NCBI RefSeq assembly: GCF_900187945.1
Contig: NZ_FYEH01000016.1
Coordinates: 1-64,000, forward strand
Direction: 5' to 3'
DNA: 64,000 bases
Origin: Arboricoccus pini
Lineage (GTDB): Bacteria; Pseudomonadota; Alphaproteobacteria; Geminicoccales; Geminicoccaceae
A program made the translations under genes and the position numbers. Position 1 is the first letter of the stretch. Each line of letters opens with the position of its first letter. This document shows, piece by piece, positions 1-7,159 of this stretch. Below the pieces are notes generated by a model, which saw only the letters and a program-made list of their open reading frames with translations, did no database searches and was not told where the DNA came from.

Positions 1-188
1 CCCTGACCCCCGTGCGCGCTTATCTAAGCTGGCTGCGCGGCCAGGTGGCAAAGCTGCAGGATCAGGGCGTGCAGATCGATGCTATCGTCGAGGCGGTGCC
101 GTTGCCGGCTGGCGCCACATGGCTGGTGGCCGAGGATGTGCACCCGCGCAACGTGATCGCGGTCTATAAGGAACTGGAATGGGAGTAG
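1..188 (+). CDS. C-terminal end of a probable quinoprotein relay-system zinc metallohydrolase (5' end outside window)
   Basis: An open frame enters from the left edge (first full codon at base 3) and stops at TAG 186-188, giving about 61 C-terminal residues that end in VYKELEWE. The segment has no complete domain. Its ending (a helix, a loop, then HPRNV followed by YKELE) resembles the C-terminus of SoxH-like metallo-beta-lactamase proteins that accompany PQQ-dependent dehydrogenases. The next gene is a fused SoxYZ-like carrier, the usual neighbour of that hydrolase family. The identity is an inference from context and a short tail, since the catalytic HxHxDH region is not in the window. Confidence 0.5.
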   Translation, partial: LTPVRAYLSWLRGQVAKLQDQGVQIDAIVEAVPLPAGATWLVAEDVHPRNVIAVYKELEWE

Positions 189-229
189 CCCGAGAAGGGG
201 CCGAACCATCTGGATCAGGAGGTTGGGGC

Positions 230-1042
230 ATGCAAAGGCGCCAGGCATTAGCGCTCTCGGCCATGGGGCTCGTGGCCGTGACGAGGCGGGCACGAGGCGA
301 GGATGCGCCGGAGGGAAGCGGCGCCTGGGACGATGTCCGCACCACACTCTTCGACAACCGGCCATCGCAGGCGAACGAGGCGATCGTATCGCTGGATGCA
401 CCCGCTCGGGCCCTCGATGCGTCGGTGGTGCCGATGACCATCAAGCTCGGGCAGCCGGCGGCGGAACAAGATCGCGTCCGCACGATCTGGCTGGTGATCG
501 ACGAGAATCCCGCCCCCGTGGCCGGCATCTTCCACCTGCACGAGGTGAGCTTTGGCGCCAGCATCCAGACCCGCGTGCGGGTGAACAGCTACACGCGGGT
601 CCATGCGATCGCCGAGACCAGTGACGGCCGGCTGTTCGTCTCGGAGCGGTTCGTCAAGGCGGCGGGCGGCTGCTCGGCACCGGCTATGAAGGACCCGGCC
701 GAGGTGGAAGCCCGGCGCGGGCGGATGAAGCTCAAGGAACTGGGCACGTTCGCGGCGGGGCAGCCGAACACGGTCCAGCTCTTGATCAGCCATCCGCAAT
801 ATACCGGCATGCAGATCGACCAGCTCAGCCGCAACTGGATCCCGCCCGACTATCTGCGGCGCATCAACCTCGCCTATGACGGTGCGCCGGTCATGGAGAT
901 CGATGGCGACATCTCGATCGCCGAGGATCCGAGCCTGACCTTCGTCTTCATCCCGCCGCGACCAGGCACGCTCACCGTGGAGGCGACCGACAACAAGTCG
1001 CGAACCTACAAAGGCAGCTTCCCCATGGGCAGCGCCACGTGA
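230..1042 (+). CDS. Quinoprotein dehydrogenase-associated SoxYZ-like fused carrier protein
   Basis: This 270-residue exported protein fuses a SoxY-like domain to a SoxZ-like domain. In the Sox system SoxYZ carries sulfur intermediates on a C-terminal SoxY cysteine; the fused form is found beside PQQ-dependent alcohol dehydrogenases, where its cargo is unknown. I see a signal peptide (about residues 1-23), a SoxY-like beta domain, a GGC motif with Cys148 followed by SAPAMKD, and a SoxZ-like sandwich from about residue 165 ending in TLTVEATDN. The ATG at 230 has AGGAGG at 216-221 in front of it. An in-frame ATG at 179 overlaps the previous stop but lacks a site and would bury the signal peptide. 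It belongs to the relay module with the upstream hydrolase. Confidence 0.85.
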   Translation: MQRRQALALSAMGLVAVTRRARGEDAPEGSGAWDDVRTTLFDNRPSQANEAIVSLDAPARALDASVVPMTIKLGQPAAEQDRVRTIWLVIDENPAPVAGIFHLHEVSFGASIQTRVRVNSYTRVHAIAETSDGRLFVSERFVKAAGGCSAPAMKDPAEVEARRGRMKLKELGTFAAGQPNTVQLLISHPQYTGMQIDQLSRNWIPPDYLRRINLAYDGAPVMEIDGDISIAEDPSLTFVFIPPRPGTLTVEATDNKSRTYKGSFPMGSAT

Positions 1043-1047
1043 CCCGG

Positions 1048-1075
1048 CTCAAGCAGCCCGAAGGGCGGTAGCCGC
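1048..1075. repeat. Solitary copy of the intergenic repeat unit found in tandem at 56073
   Basis: Just after the SoxYZ stop the sequence reads CTCAAGCAGCCCGAAGGGCG and continues GTAGCCGC. This matches the core of the 39-bp tandem units at 56073-56224 with only one or two changes over about 25 bases, including the small GCCC-GAA-GGGC hairpin. Both sites lie directly 3' of a stop codon, so the unit may act in transcript ends or be a dispersed REP-like element. Confidence 0.6.
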
Positions 1076-1091
1076 AAGCACCCGGCTTGCC

Positions 1092-1280
1092 TCATGCGGG
1101 TGGCAGGCTGCAGTTCAGCTTGCGGATCAGCCACTCGGGGTGACTGGCGCTCCATTCGGCGGCTTGGGCCTGCGACTGCCAGAGGCACTGGCTGACGTTT
1201 AAGGCTTGGAACGGGATGTTGAACGTCTCGCAATGGCTGGGCTTGGCGATGAGGCAGGCCAGTACGATCAACTCAACCAT
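1092..1280 (-). CDS. Small conserved protein of unknown function (62 aa)
   Basis: A 62-residue protein begins MVELIVLACL and ends NCSLPPA. It has a short hydrophobic start, three cysteines (in ACLIAKPSHC and near QCLW), and a C-terminal stretch of the form ASHPEWLIRKLNC. I recognise this layout (hydrophobic start, C, QC, a tryptophan-rich HP.W motif) from small uncharacterised proteins common in alphaproteobacteria; no function is known to me. ATG at 1280 has GGAG about 10 bases upstream on its strand. It is divergent from the ABC-type binding protein, and the 40-bp palindrome lies between them. Confidence 0.7.
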   Translation of the reverse strand: MVELIVLACLIAKPSHCETFNIPFQALNVSQCLWQSQAQAAEWSASHPEWLIRKLNCSLPPA

Positions 1281-1341
1281 CTTCACTCCATTTCGACGAT
1301 TCGAGATGTCTAAGGCTCGACTTCGACGATGGCTGCTCTGC

Positions 1342-1381
1342 TGACAAGCATTTTTCGTGGCGCCACGAAAAATGCTTGTCA
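1342..1381. promoter_or_regulatory. Perfect 40-bp palindrome in a divergent intergenic region
   Basis: The left arm TGACAAGCATTTTTCGTGGC is followed without spacer by its exact reverse complement, 40 of 40 bases. It sits between the minus-strand 62-aa gene (start 1280) and the plus-strand binding protein (start about 1456-1486). A symmetric site of this length between divergent promoters could be an operator for a dimeric or tetrameric regulator, a cruciform, or an RNA hairpin in the plus-strand leader. There is no U-run on either side, so an intrinsic terminator is unlikely. Confidence 0.85.
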
Positions 1382-1455
1382 TGCACAATCTGCCGCCCTT
1401 GCCATCATGTTTTGCTTATGACATCCATAAGTCTCTCCAAGAGATGAGGCCGCGA

Positions 1456-2781
1456 ATGCCGACTAAGGGGGGATCGAAGCATGGAATGTCGGCTTTAGTT
1501 CGTCTTGGCACGGGCCCCCTGTCGCGGGGCTCACGTGCCATCTGTCTAGGCGTGGCGCTTCTTGTCACTGGCTCCGGCCTCCTCCGGGCCCAGACACCGC
1601 CTTCGAGCGATACGGCACCGGCCGCCAGCCCGACCAAGCCCGGCCAGGTGAAGCTATCGATCGAGATCGTCTATTTCAGCCGCGAGGAGCGGCCGGTCGA
1701 GTATCTGTCGCTGGCCGAGCCCGTCCTGACCGATGCTGGCCTCCGTGGCGTCGAGCAGGGGATTCGCGATGACCAGACGACCGGCCGCTTCCTCGGCCAC
1801 GCTTATGCGATGTCGACGATCAAGGTGCCGGCCAATGGCGACATAGCGGCGGCCTTCAAGGCGGCGCTGGACAAGGGGCAGCGTTTCTTCGTGGCCGACC
1901 TCAAGAAGGATGATCTTTTGACGATCGCGCCTTTGGCCGATGCCGCGGGTGCCATCGTCTTCAATGCGCGAGCACCCGACGACGACCTCAGGACCGACAT
2001 CTGCCATATCTCGGTTTTCCACACGGCCCTCTCCTACGCCCAGAAGGCTGACGCGTTGGCGCAGTATCTGGTCTGGAAACGCTGGACGCGCTGGTTCCTC
2101 CTTGTGGGCTCGCACCCGGAGGACAAGGCATTCGGCACCGCATTGCGGCGGTCCGCTACGAAGTTTGGCATCAACATCGTCGAGGACCGGACCTACGAGG
2201 ACACAGGGGGCGCCAGGCGAACCGACACCGGTGCCGTGCAGGTGCAAAGGCAGATGCCGATCGTGACGCAAAACGCGGCCACGCATGACGTCGTCGTGGT
2301 TGCCGACGAGAGTGAGGTGTTTGGCGACTACGTGCCCTATCGGACTTGGGACCCTCGGCCTGTGGTCGGGACTTCGGGGTTGGTGCCGACAGCCTGGAGT
2401 CGGGTCACCGAGCAATGGGGCGGCACGCAGATGCAGCGGCGCTTCGAGAAGACGGCGGGGCGGCCGATGAACGAGCGCGACTATGATGCCTGGGTGGCGA
2501 CGCGCGCGTTGGGAGAGGCCGTGACGCGTACCGGCAGTGCCGATCCCGCGACGCTGCATGCCTATCTGGCCTCCGACAAGCTGGAGGTCGGCGCATTCAA
2601 GGGGCAGGGGCTCTCCTTCAGAGCGTGGGACCAGCAAATCCGCGAGCCCATTTTGCTGGTGACGTCGCGCACGCTGGTCTCGGTTTCGCCGCAGGACGAG
2701 TTCCTGCATCAGCGATCGACGCTTGATACGATGGGTTTCGATGAGCCAGAAAGCCGCTGTCGGCTGAACGGGCCGGGATGA
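1456..2781 (+). CDS. ABC-type substrate-binding protein of the PQQ-dependent catabolism type
   Basis: This 441-residue protein resembles periplasmic branched-chain-type binding proteins found next to PQQ alcohol dehydrogenase genes (family known as PQQ_ABC_bind). A long basic n-region is followed by a hydrophobic signal (AICLGVALLVTGSGLL, ending near AQ), then a two-lobed body with VYFSREERPVEYLS near the start and DYDAWVATRALGEAV near the end. Start choice is uncertain. ATG 1456 has GAGG six bases upstream; ATG 1486 would give a more normal signal peptide. The stop overlaps a possible ATG of the next gene (ATGA at 2778). No ATPase or permease for it is present here, so it may act as a sensor or carrier in the relay rather than in transport. 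Confidence 0.8.
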   Translation: MPTKGGSKHGMSALVRLGTGPLSRGSRAICLGVALLVTGSGLLRAQTPPSSDTAPAASPTKPGQVKLSIEIVYFSREERPVEYLSLAEPVLTDAGLRGVEQGIRDDQTTGRFLGHAYAMSTIKVPANGDIAAAFKAALDKGQRFFVADLKKDDLLTIAPLADAAGAIVFNARAPDDDLRTDICHISVFHTALSYAQKADALAQYLVWKRWTRWFLLVGSHPEDKAFGTALRRSATKFGINIVEDRTYEDTGGARRTDTGAVQVQRQMPIVTQNAATHDVVVVADESEVFGDYVPYRTWDPRPVVGTSGLVPTAWSRVTEQWGGTQMQRRFEKTAGRPMNERDYDAWVATRALGEAVTRTGSADPATLHAYLASDKLEVGAFKGQGLSFRAWDQQIREPILLVTSRTLVSVSPQDEFLHQRSTLDTMGFDEPESRCRLNGPG

Positions 2782-2819
2782 ACAGACAAATGTCTTCGAG
2801 CATGCGCAATCGAGAGAAG

Positions 2820-3800
2820 ATGATAAAGTACCGCCTCGGGCTGGGAGTCCTTTGCGGCGCCCTCGGCGCAGGCTTCGCGATGCCGGCCTCGGCCTTCGAG
2901 CTCTTCGTCTCCAACGAGAAGGGCAACACGGTCACCGTCCTGGACGGCGCCACGCTGGCGCGCAAGCAGGACATTCCGGTGGGCCAGCGGCCGCGCGGCA
3001 TCGTCATGGCTCCCGATGGCAAGCATGTCTATATCTGCGCCTCGGACGACGACACCATCCAGGTGATGGACACGCAGACCAAGGAGATCGTGGGCAGCCT
3101 GCCCTCCGGGCCCGATCCGGAGCTGTTGGACGTCTCGCCGGACGGTAAGCTCGTCTATGCCGCCAACGAAGACGACAACATGGTCACCGTGATCGACGTT
3201 GCGAGCGGCAAGGCGCTGGGCGAGATCCCGGTGGGTGTGGAGCCCGAGGGCATGGGCGTCAGCCATGACGGCAAGTGGCTGGTCAACACCTCCGAGACCA
3301 CCAACATGGCCCATTTCATCAACGCCGAGACGCAGGAGATCACCGACAACGTTCTGGTCGACCAGAGGCCGCGTTTCGCGCGCTGGACTGCGGACGATGC
3401 CGAGGTCTGGGTATCCTCCGAGGTCGGCGGGACGGTGGCGGTCATCGATGCCAAGACCCGGCAGATCAAGAAGAAGATCGGCTTTGCCGTGGCGGGTGTG
3501 CCGCAGGAGGCGATCCAGGCCGTGGGTGTTGCGATCACCAAGGATCGCAAATGGGCCTTCGTCGCGCTCGGGCCGGCCAACCGCGTGGCCGTGGTCGACG
3601 CCCAGACGTTCGAGGTCAAGAAATATCTCCTGGTCGGCCAGCGTGTCTGGCACATGGAGTTCAGCCCGGACGAGAAGTTTCTCTACACGACCAACGGTGT
3701 GTCGAACGACATCTCGGTCATCGATGTCGGCGCCCAGGAAGTGACCCAGTCGGTGCAGGTTGGCGAGATGCCCTGGGGCGTTGCCGTTACCCCGCAATGA
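2820..3800 (+). CDS. Seven-bladed YVTN-type beta-propeller protein, PQQ-dependent catabolism-associated
   Basis: A 326-residue exported protein with a clear signal peptide (MIKYRLGLG to MPASA) and seven repeats of the pattern G/N-x-VxVxD, for example GNTVTVLDG, DTIQVMDTQT, NMVTVIDVAS, TVAVIDAKT and NRVAVVDAQT. The family (PQQ_ABC_repeats) co-occurs with PQQ dehydrogenases, probably as a periplasmic scaffold or electron-relay partner; it lacks the tryptophan-docking motifs of PQQ enzymes themselves. ATG 2820 is preceded by GAGAGAAG. An earlier in-frame ATG at 2778 overlaps the upstream stop, which indicates translational coupling but would extend the n-region by 14 residues. It is followed by 302 bases without a convincing gene. 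Confidence 0.82.
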   Translation: MIKYRLGLGVLCGALGAGFAMPASAFELFVSNEKGNTVTVLDGATLARKQDIPVGQRPRGIVMAPDGKHVYICASDDDTIQVMDTQTKEIVGSLPSGPDPELLDVSPDGKLVYAANEDDNMVTVIDVASGKALGEIPVGVEPEGMGVSHDGKWLVNTSETTNMAHFINAETQEITDNVLVDQRPRFARWTADDAEVWVSSEVGGTVAVIDAKTRQIKKKIGFAVAGVPQEAIQAVGVAITKDRKWAFVALGPANRVAVVDAQTFEVKKYLLVGQRVWHMEFSPDEKFLYTTNGVSNDISVIDVGAQEVTQSVQVGEMPWGVAVTPQ

Positions 3801-4102
3801 TCCAAGGATGATGCCGGGCTGCACGAGGTGGCCCCGGCGCCCGTCGTCGGAGCGCGCCTGTCGGCACTTTGCCAACCTTGGGCGACGGGGCGGGAAGGAC
3901 GGCTCTGCACACGCCTAAAGAGGCTTTGCCGAGGCGCATCGCTGGTCAGCCCTGTTCGTCTGTTCTAGGTTCTGGACCCAGGTGACATGGCGGCGGTGCC
4001 CGCGATCCCAGACGTGCTGGGCCGGATTGAGCAAAAGGTTCGGCGTCAGGACGCGGCATCGGGCTTCAGGGGCAGCACCGGATGATCAATCGTATTTAGC
4101 TT
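3801..4102. other. Intergenic stretch with no convincing gene
   Basis: About 302 bases separate the propeller gene from the next exported-protein gene. The only candidate is a 32-codon frame at 3987-4085 starting at ATG after AGGTGAC, with no recognisable similarity. In related clusters ABC ATPase and permease genes follow the propeller; nothing here looks like a remnant of them. A promoter for the 4103 operon is plausible but I cannot mark it. Confidence 0.4.
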
Positions 4103-4786
4103 ATGGTGACTCTTCCGGTGACATTCGCATGCAAGAACGGGCAGCCGGCATCGAGGCGCGCCGGCTGGCGGCCCGTGTTTCTCACGCTAGCCCTGATGAC
4201 GATCCCTCTGGTCGGCGCCAGCGCGCAGCCCGCCACCGATCCCGACTGGCCCTGCGCCCAGCGTCTGGTGCCGGAACTTTCCGCCGCCACGCTCTGGCAG
4301 GGGCCGGAGCTGCCTACGACGCCACCGCCCGCTGACGACGCGACAACGGATCTGGCCGAGCGGCTGATCGATCGCAGTCTGCCCATGGACAAGGCTACCG
4401 AGCTCGTCAACGAAACGGTGAGCGGCACGGCGGCCGCCGAGCGGCGCGCGAAGATGGAAGGGCTTTTCTTAGCCGTCATCGACGTCGCCAACCGGCAACG
4501 CTCCGGCATGATCGAGGGCATCCGCAATTTCGGCCGACGTCAGCACGCCCTGGCCGATCGTATCAATAACGAATCGCGACAAATCCGCGATCTCGAGGCG
4601 CAGGGCACCGATGCGGCCAGCGACGATCTGCCCGGCCTTCGCGAGCAGCATCTATGGGACCTGCGCATTTTCGACGAACGCCAGCACACCGTGCGCCTTG
4701 CCTGCGACGAGCCGGTCCAGGTGGAGCAGCGCAGCTTCGCGCTTGGTCGCGTGATCGCCTCGACATTGAAGGAGCAAGGTCAGTGA
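4103..4786 (+). CDS. Exported protein of unknown function in the PQQ module
   Basis: A 227-residue protein with an N-terminal hydrophobic segment (about residues 25-42, ending near GASAQPA) consistent with a signal peptide. The mature part is mostly charged and predicted helical: LAERLIDRSLPMDKATELV, a central ERRAKMEGLFLAVIDVAN, and a coiled-looking NNESRQIRDLEAQG. Conserved-looking cysteines are PDWPC and RLACDEPV. I do not recognise the family. Its stop TGA (4784-4786) overlaps the GTG start of the next gene, and that gene overlaps a third, so these three proteins are made together. Position between the relay genes and pqqA suggests a periplasmic role tied to quinoprotein oxidation, which is inference. 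Confidence 0.7.
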   Translation: MVTLPVTFACKNGQPASRRAGWRPVFLTLALMTIPLVGASAQPATDPDWPCAQRLVPELSAATLWQGPELPTTPPPADDATTDLAERLIDRSLPMDKATELVNETVSGTAAAERRAKMEGLFLAVIDVANRQRSGMIEGIRNFGRRQHALADRINNESRQIRDLEAQGTDAASDDLPGLREQHLWDLRIFDERQHTVRLACDEPVQVEQRSFALGRVIASTLKEQGQ

Positions 4787-5535
4787 GCGGCTTGAACCAG
4801 GCGATCTCGACGAGGTCGCGGCTCACTGCGGTCATGCTCATGGCGGCCCTTTCCCTGGGCGGCGTGCCAGCGCTGGCAGAGGAAGCCGGCGCGCCGCCGG
4901 CCACGACGGCTGCGCCCGATGAGCCGCCGCCACCCGATCCAGCCTCGGTCACGACTCACCTCTTTGCCCGCAACCTGATGAGCAGCGTGCAAAAGCCCGC
5001 CCACTTCGTCTATGACGTGGCGCGCCTTTCCAAGGGCGAGGCGCCAGTGAAGGGCCATATCCTGATGGATGTGCGCGAGATTGGGCAGGACGGCGTCAAA
5101 TCCGTCTATTTCAAGACCGATGGCGGCTTTGGCCCGTTCGACTTCGGTCCGGTCCAGGCATCGAGTCAAAACCCCGTCGTCATCGTCTACCTGCAGGACG
5201 ACGTCGTCCGGCTGCAGCGTCTGACCGGCGGCTCGCAGCAATATTTCCGCAATCGCATCCGTGCGGCCTTCAACGGTCCGGCGCGGATCGAGCCCGTCGA
5301 GGTCAGCTACAAAGACCGCAAATTCACGGGCGAACGGATGACAATCCTGCCCTTTGCCGGCGATGAGCACCTAAAAGAGCATCCTGAGATCAAGGAGAAG
5401 AGCTACAGCTTTACCGTCGTGCCGGACCTGCCGGGTGGCATCTACTCGATTGCGGCACAGGTCCCCAATCCGAGCGGTGGCGCTCCGGTCGAGGATGGTT
5501 CCATAACGCTGACCGACATGACCCCAGTGGAGTGA
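4783..5535 (+). CDS. Exported protein of unknown function, middle gene of a coupled three-gene block
   Basis: A 250-residue protein starting at GTG 4783, inside GTGA with the previous stop; upstream AAGGAGCAAG is a good ribosome site. A signal peptide (about residues 12-33, ending near ALAEE) is followed by a proline-rich linker (DEPPPPDPAS) and a beta-rich domain containing VRLQRLTGGSQQYFRNRIR and GGIYSIAAQVPNPSGG. No cysteine is apparent in the mature part and I cannot name the family. Downstream overlap (stop 5533-5535, next ATG 5535) makes co-translation likely. It could be an adaptor or assembly factor for a periplasmic dehydrogenase; nothing in the sequence proves it. Confidence 0.72.
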   Translation: MSGLNQAISTRSRLTAVMLMAALSLGGVPALAEEAGAPPATTAAPDEPPPPDPASVTTHLFARNLMSSVQKPAHFVYDVARLSKGEAPVKGHILMDVREIGQDGVKSVYFKTDGGFGPFDFGPVQASSQNPVVIVYLQDDVVRLQRLTGGSQQYFRNRIRAAFNGPARIEPVEVSYKDRKFTGERMTILPFAGDEHLKEHPEIKEKSYSFTVVPDLPGGIYSIAAQVPNPSGGAPVEDGSITLTDMTPVE

Positions 5536-5921
5536 TGAGCTTGCGCCGATTTTCGCCTCTCGCTTTCGTCCCGATGGCCCTTCTTTGCGGTCTGGCGCTG
5601 CCGGCGCCGGTGAAGGCGGCACCGGCCGATTACCCGACCGAGGAACTGGCCGATTACGTGTTTGGCTGCATGGCGGCCAATGGCCAGACCCAGACGGCGC
5701 TGCGCGCTTGCTCGTGTTCGATCGACACGATCGCCGCCAAGCTGCCCTTTGCCGATTATGAGCGGGCCGAGACGGTAATGAGCATGCAGCAGATACCGGG
5801 TGGCGACGATCGCGCCGTGTTGTTTCGAACGCAGCCGCTCCTGCTCGCCATGGTGGATAAGTTGAAGGCAGCCCAGGTCGAGGCCGAGCAGAAATGCTTT
5901 CCAGTCGCCAACGGCAACTGA
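5535..5921 (+). CDS. Small exported cysteine-containing protein of unknown function
   Basis: A 128-residue protein with a strong signal peptide (LAFVPMALLCGLALPAPVKA, cleaved near residue 29) and a mature helical domain with four cysteines: VFGCMAANG, RACSCSID and EQKCFPV. The CxC pair and spacing suggest two disulfides or a metal or haem-free redox site. I recall similar short proteins beside PQQ alcohol dehydrogenase genes, without an assigned function. The chosen start is ATG 5535, overlapping the previous stop as TGATG; a GTG at 5532 is also possible. The LysR gene follows after only 12 bases, so the block may extend into the regulator. Confidence 0.72.
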   Translation: MSLRRFSPLAFVPMALLCGLALPAPVKAAPADYPTEELADYVFGCMAANGQTQTALRACSCSIDTIAAKLPFADYERAETVMSMQQIPGGDDRAVLFRTQPLLLAMVDKLKAAQVEAEQKCFPVANGN

Positions 5922-5933
5922 CCCAGGCCCGCC

Positions 5934-6920
5934 TTGGCCAGCCTCAATCAGCTCAAGATCTTCTGGACCGTCGCCAATAGTCCGTCCTTGACCAAGGCCG
6001 CCAAGCAGCTGGGCCTCTCGCAACCCTCGCTCTCGCAGCAGGTGGCGAAGCTCGAGCAGAGCCTGGGCGGCAAGCTGTTCGATCGCGTCAACAACCAGCT
6101 CATCCTCACCGATGCCGGCCGCTATCTGGTCCGCAGGGCCGAGATCATCCTAAGCGAGGTCGACGAGACCGAGATCGAGATCGCCGCCTTCTTGAATGGC
6201 GGCCGCGGACGCATCGCCGTCGGTTCGCTGGCCTCGCTGGCGCGCACGGTGGTCCCGGATGCGATGCGTCGGCTGGAGGCGCTTAGGCCCGGGATCGAGA
6301 TCGATCTTCATGAGCTCTCGCCGGTTGAGGCCGTCGACCAGCTCTACGGCCGTAACCTGCAGATCGCGCTCTTGTCCTCTTTCTCGCTGGCGCCCAATCG
6401 CAACGCGTTCAGCAAGATCGAGCTTATGGAGGACCAGCTCGTCCTGGCCGTGCCTGCGCATCTCGACATTGACGGCGTGGCCGACCCGGAACGCGATTTG
6501 TCGGTCGAAGGGCGCGACCTGCTGAACCGGACGATCCAGTTCAATTTCGGCAACCAGCAAAACAGCCGTACCGAGGAATGGTATCGCCGGGTGCTGCCTC
6601 GTCACAGGACGGTCGCCTGGTGCCGCTCCTACGAGAGCGCCCTTGCCATGGTCGAGGCGGGGCTCGGAGTCTGCTTGGTCCCGCACATGGCAACGCAGCA
6701 GAACGGTCGGTTGCTCTTCGATGTCAGGCTTTATGCTGTTCCGGGATGGGTGCGGCCAATCGTCGCTCTCGTTTCGCCGCAATATCTCCGCCAGGAGCCG
6801 TTTTCACTGTTCGTGCAAGCGCTGAGGGAGGCGGGCAAGGGCTGCAATCCACCTGCGCTCAGGGCGTGTCCGCCTTTCGTGCTGGACCGCACCGACCAGA
6901 TTGCAAAAAATAAATCTTAG
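5934..6920 (+). CDS. LysR-family transcriptional regulator
   Basis: A 328-residue LysR protein with a TTG start at 5934. The winged helix occupies residues 1-60 (LTKAAKQLGLSQPSLSQQVAKLE is the recognition region), followed by a linker helix and a substrate-binding domain from about residue 90 to 300 (GRIAVGSLASL at its start, AGLGVCLVPHM near the end). The C-terminal 25 residues are longer than usual and contain two cysteines. It lies in the same direction as, and just upstream of, pqqA and 12 bases after an exported protein gene, so control of the PQQ or dehydrogenase genes is likely but unproven. No typical divergent target is present. Confidence 0.88.
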   Translation: MASLNQLKIFWTVANSPSLTKAAKQLGLSQPSLSQQVAKLEQSLGGKLFDRVNNQLILTDAGRYLVRRAEIILSEVDETEIEIAAFLNGGRGRIAVGSLASLARTVVPDAMRRLEALRPGIEIDLHELSPVEAVDQLYGRNLQIALLSSFSLAPNRNAFSKIELMEDQLVLAVPAHLDIDGVADPERDLSVEGRDLLNRTIQFNFGNQQNSRTEEWYRRVLPRHRTVAWCRSYESALAMVEAGLGVCLVPHMATQQNGRLLFDVRLYAVPGWVRPIVALVSPQYLRQEPFSLFVQALREAGKGCNPPALRACPPFVLDRTDQIAKNKS

Positions 6921-7035
6921 CCGAAGGCTCGTCGATAGGGAAACCCTAATGTCGTCGTAGCTGGTGACAGGGTACAGGATGCCCATATGATGACGTGTCG
7001 GGCAGTATCGCCGATACCATTGCAGGGAGAATGAA

Positions 7036-7122
7036 ATGCAGAAGTCAGCTTGGACGGCGCCTAAGGTTGAGACCACGACGGTGAGCATGGAAGTGACCAT
7101 GTATCTGCCGGCGCAGGCCTGA
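7036..7122 (+). CDS. pqqA: PqqA, precursor peptide of pyrroloquinoline quinone
   Basis: A 28-codon gene encoding MQKSAWTAPKVETTTVSMEV followed by TMYLPAQA. PqqA supplies the glutamate and tyrosine that PqqE cross-links and that become PQQ. The pair is visible as Glu19 and Tyr23 (E-V-T-M-Y), with the family pattern W-x-A-P-x-V upstream. GGGAGA at 7024-7029 lies six bases before the ATG, and pqqB begins 38 bases after the stop. The usual Gly before Met-Glu is Ser here, and the tail after Tyr is short (PAQA). Confidence 0.93.
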   Translation: MQKSAWTAPKVETTTVSMEVTMYLPAQA

Positions 7123-7159
7123 GCCTTTCGCGCTAAGCGGCCGCCGGCTTAGGTGAACC

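Noticed and set aside
1654-3875. Long minus-strand frames across the binding protein and propeller genes
   Set aside because: The plus-strand genes have signal peptides and family repeats; the antisense products are rich in Arg, His and Asp as expected for shadows.
3987-4085. 32-codon frame between the propeller and the unknown exported proteins
   Set aside because: It has a weak AGGTG site but no similarity or conservation evidence; recorded only as a gap note.
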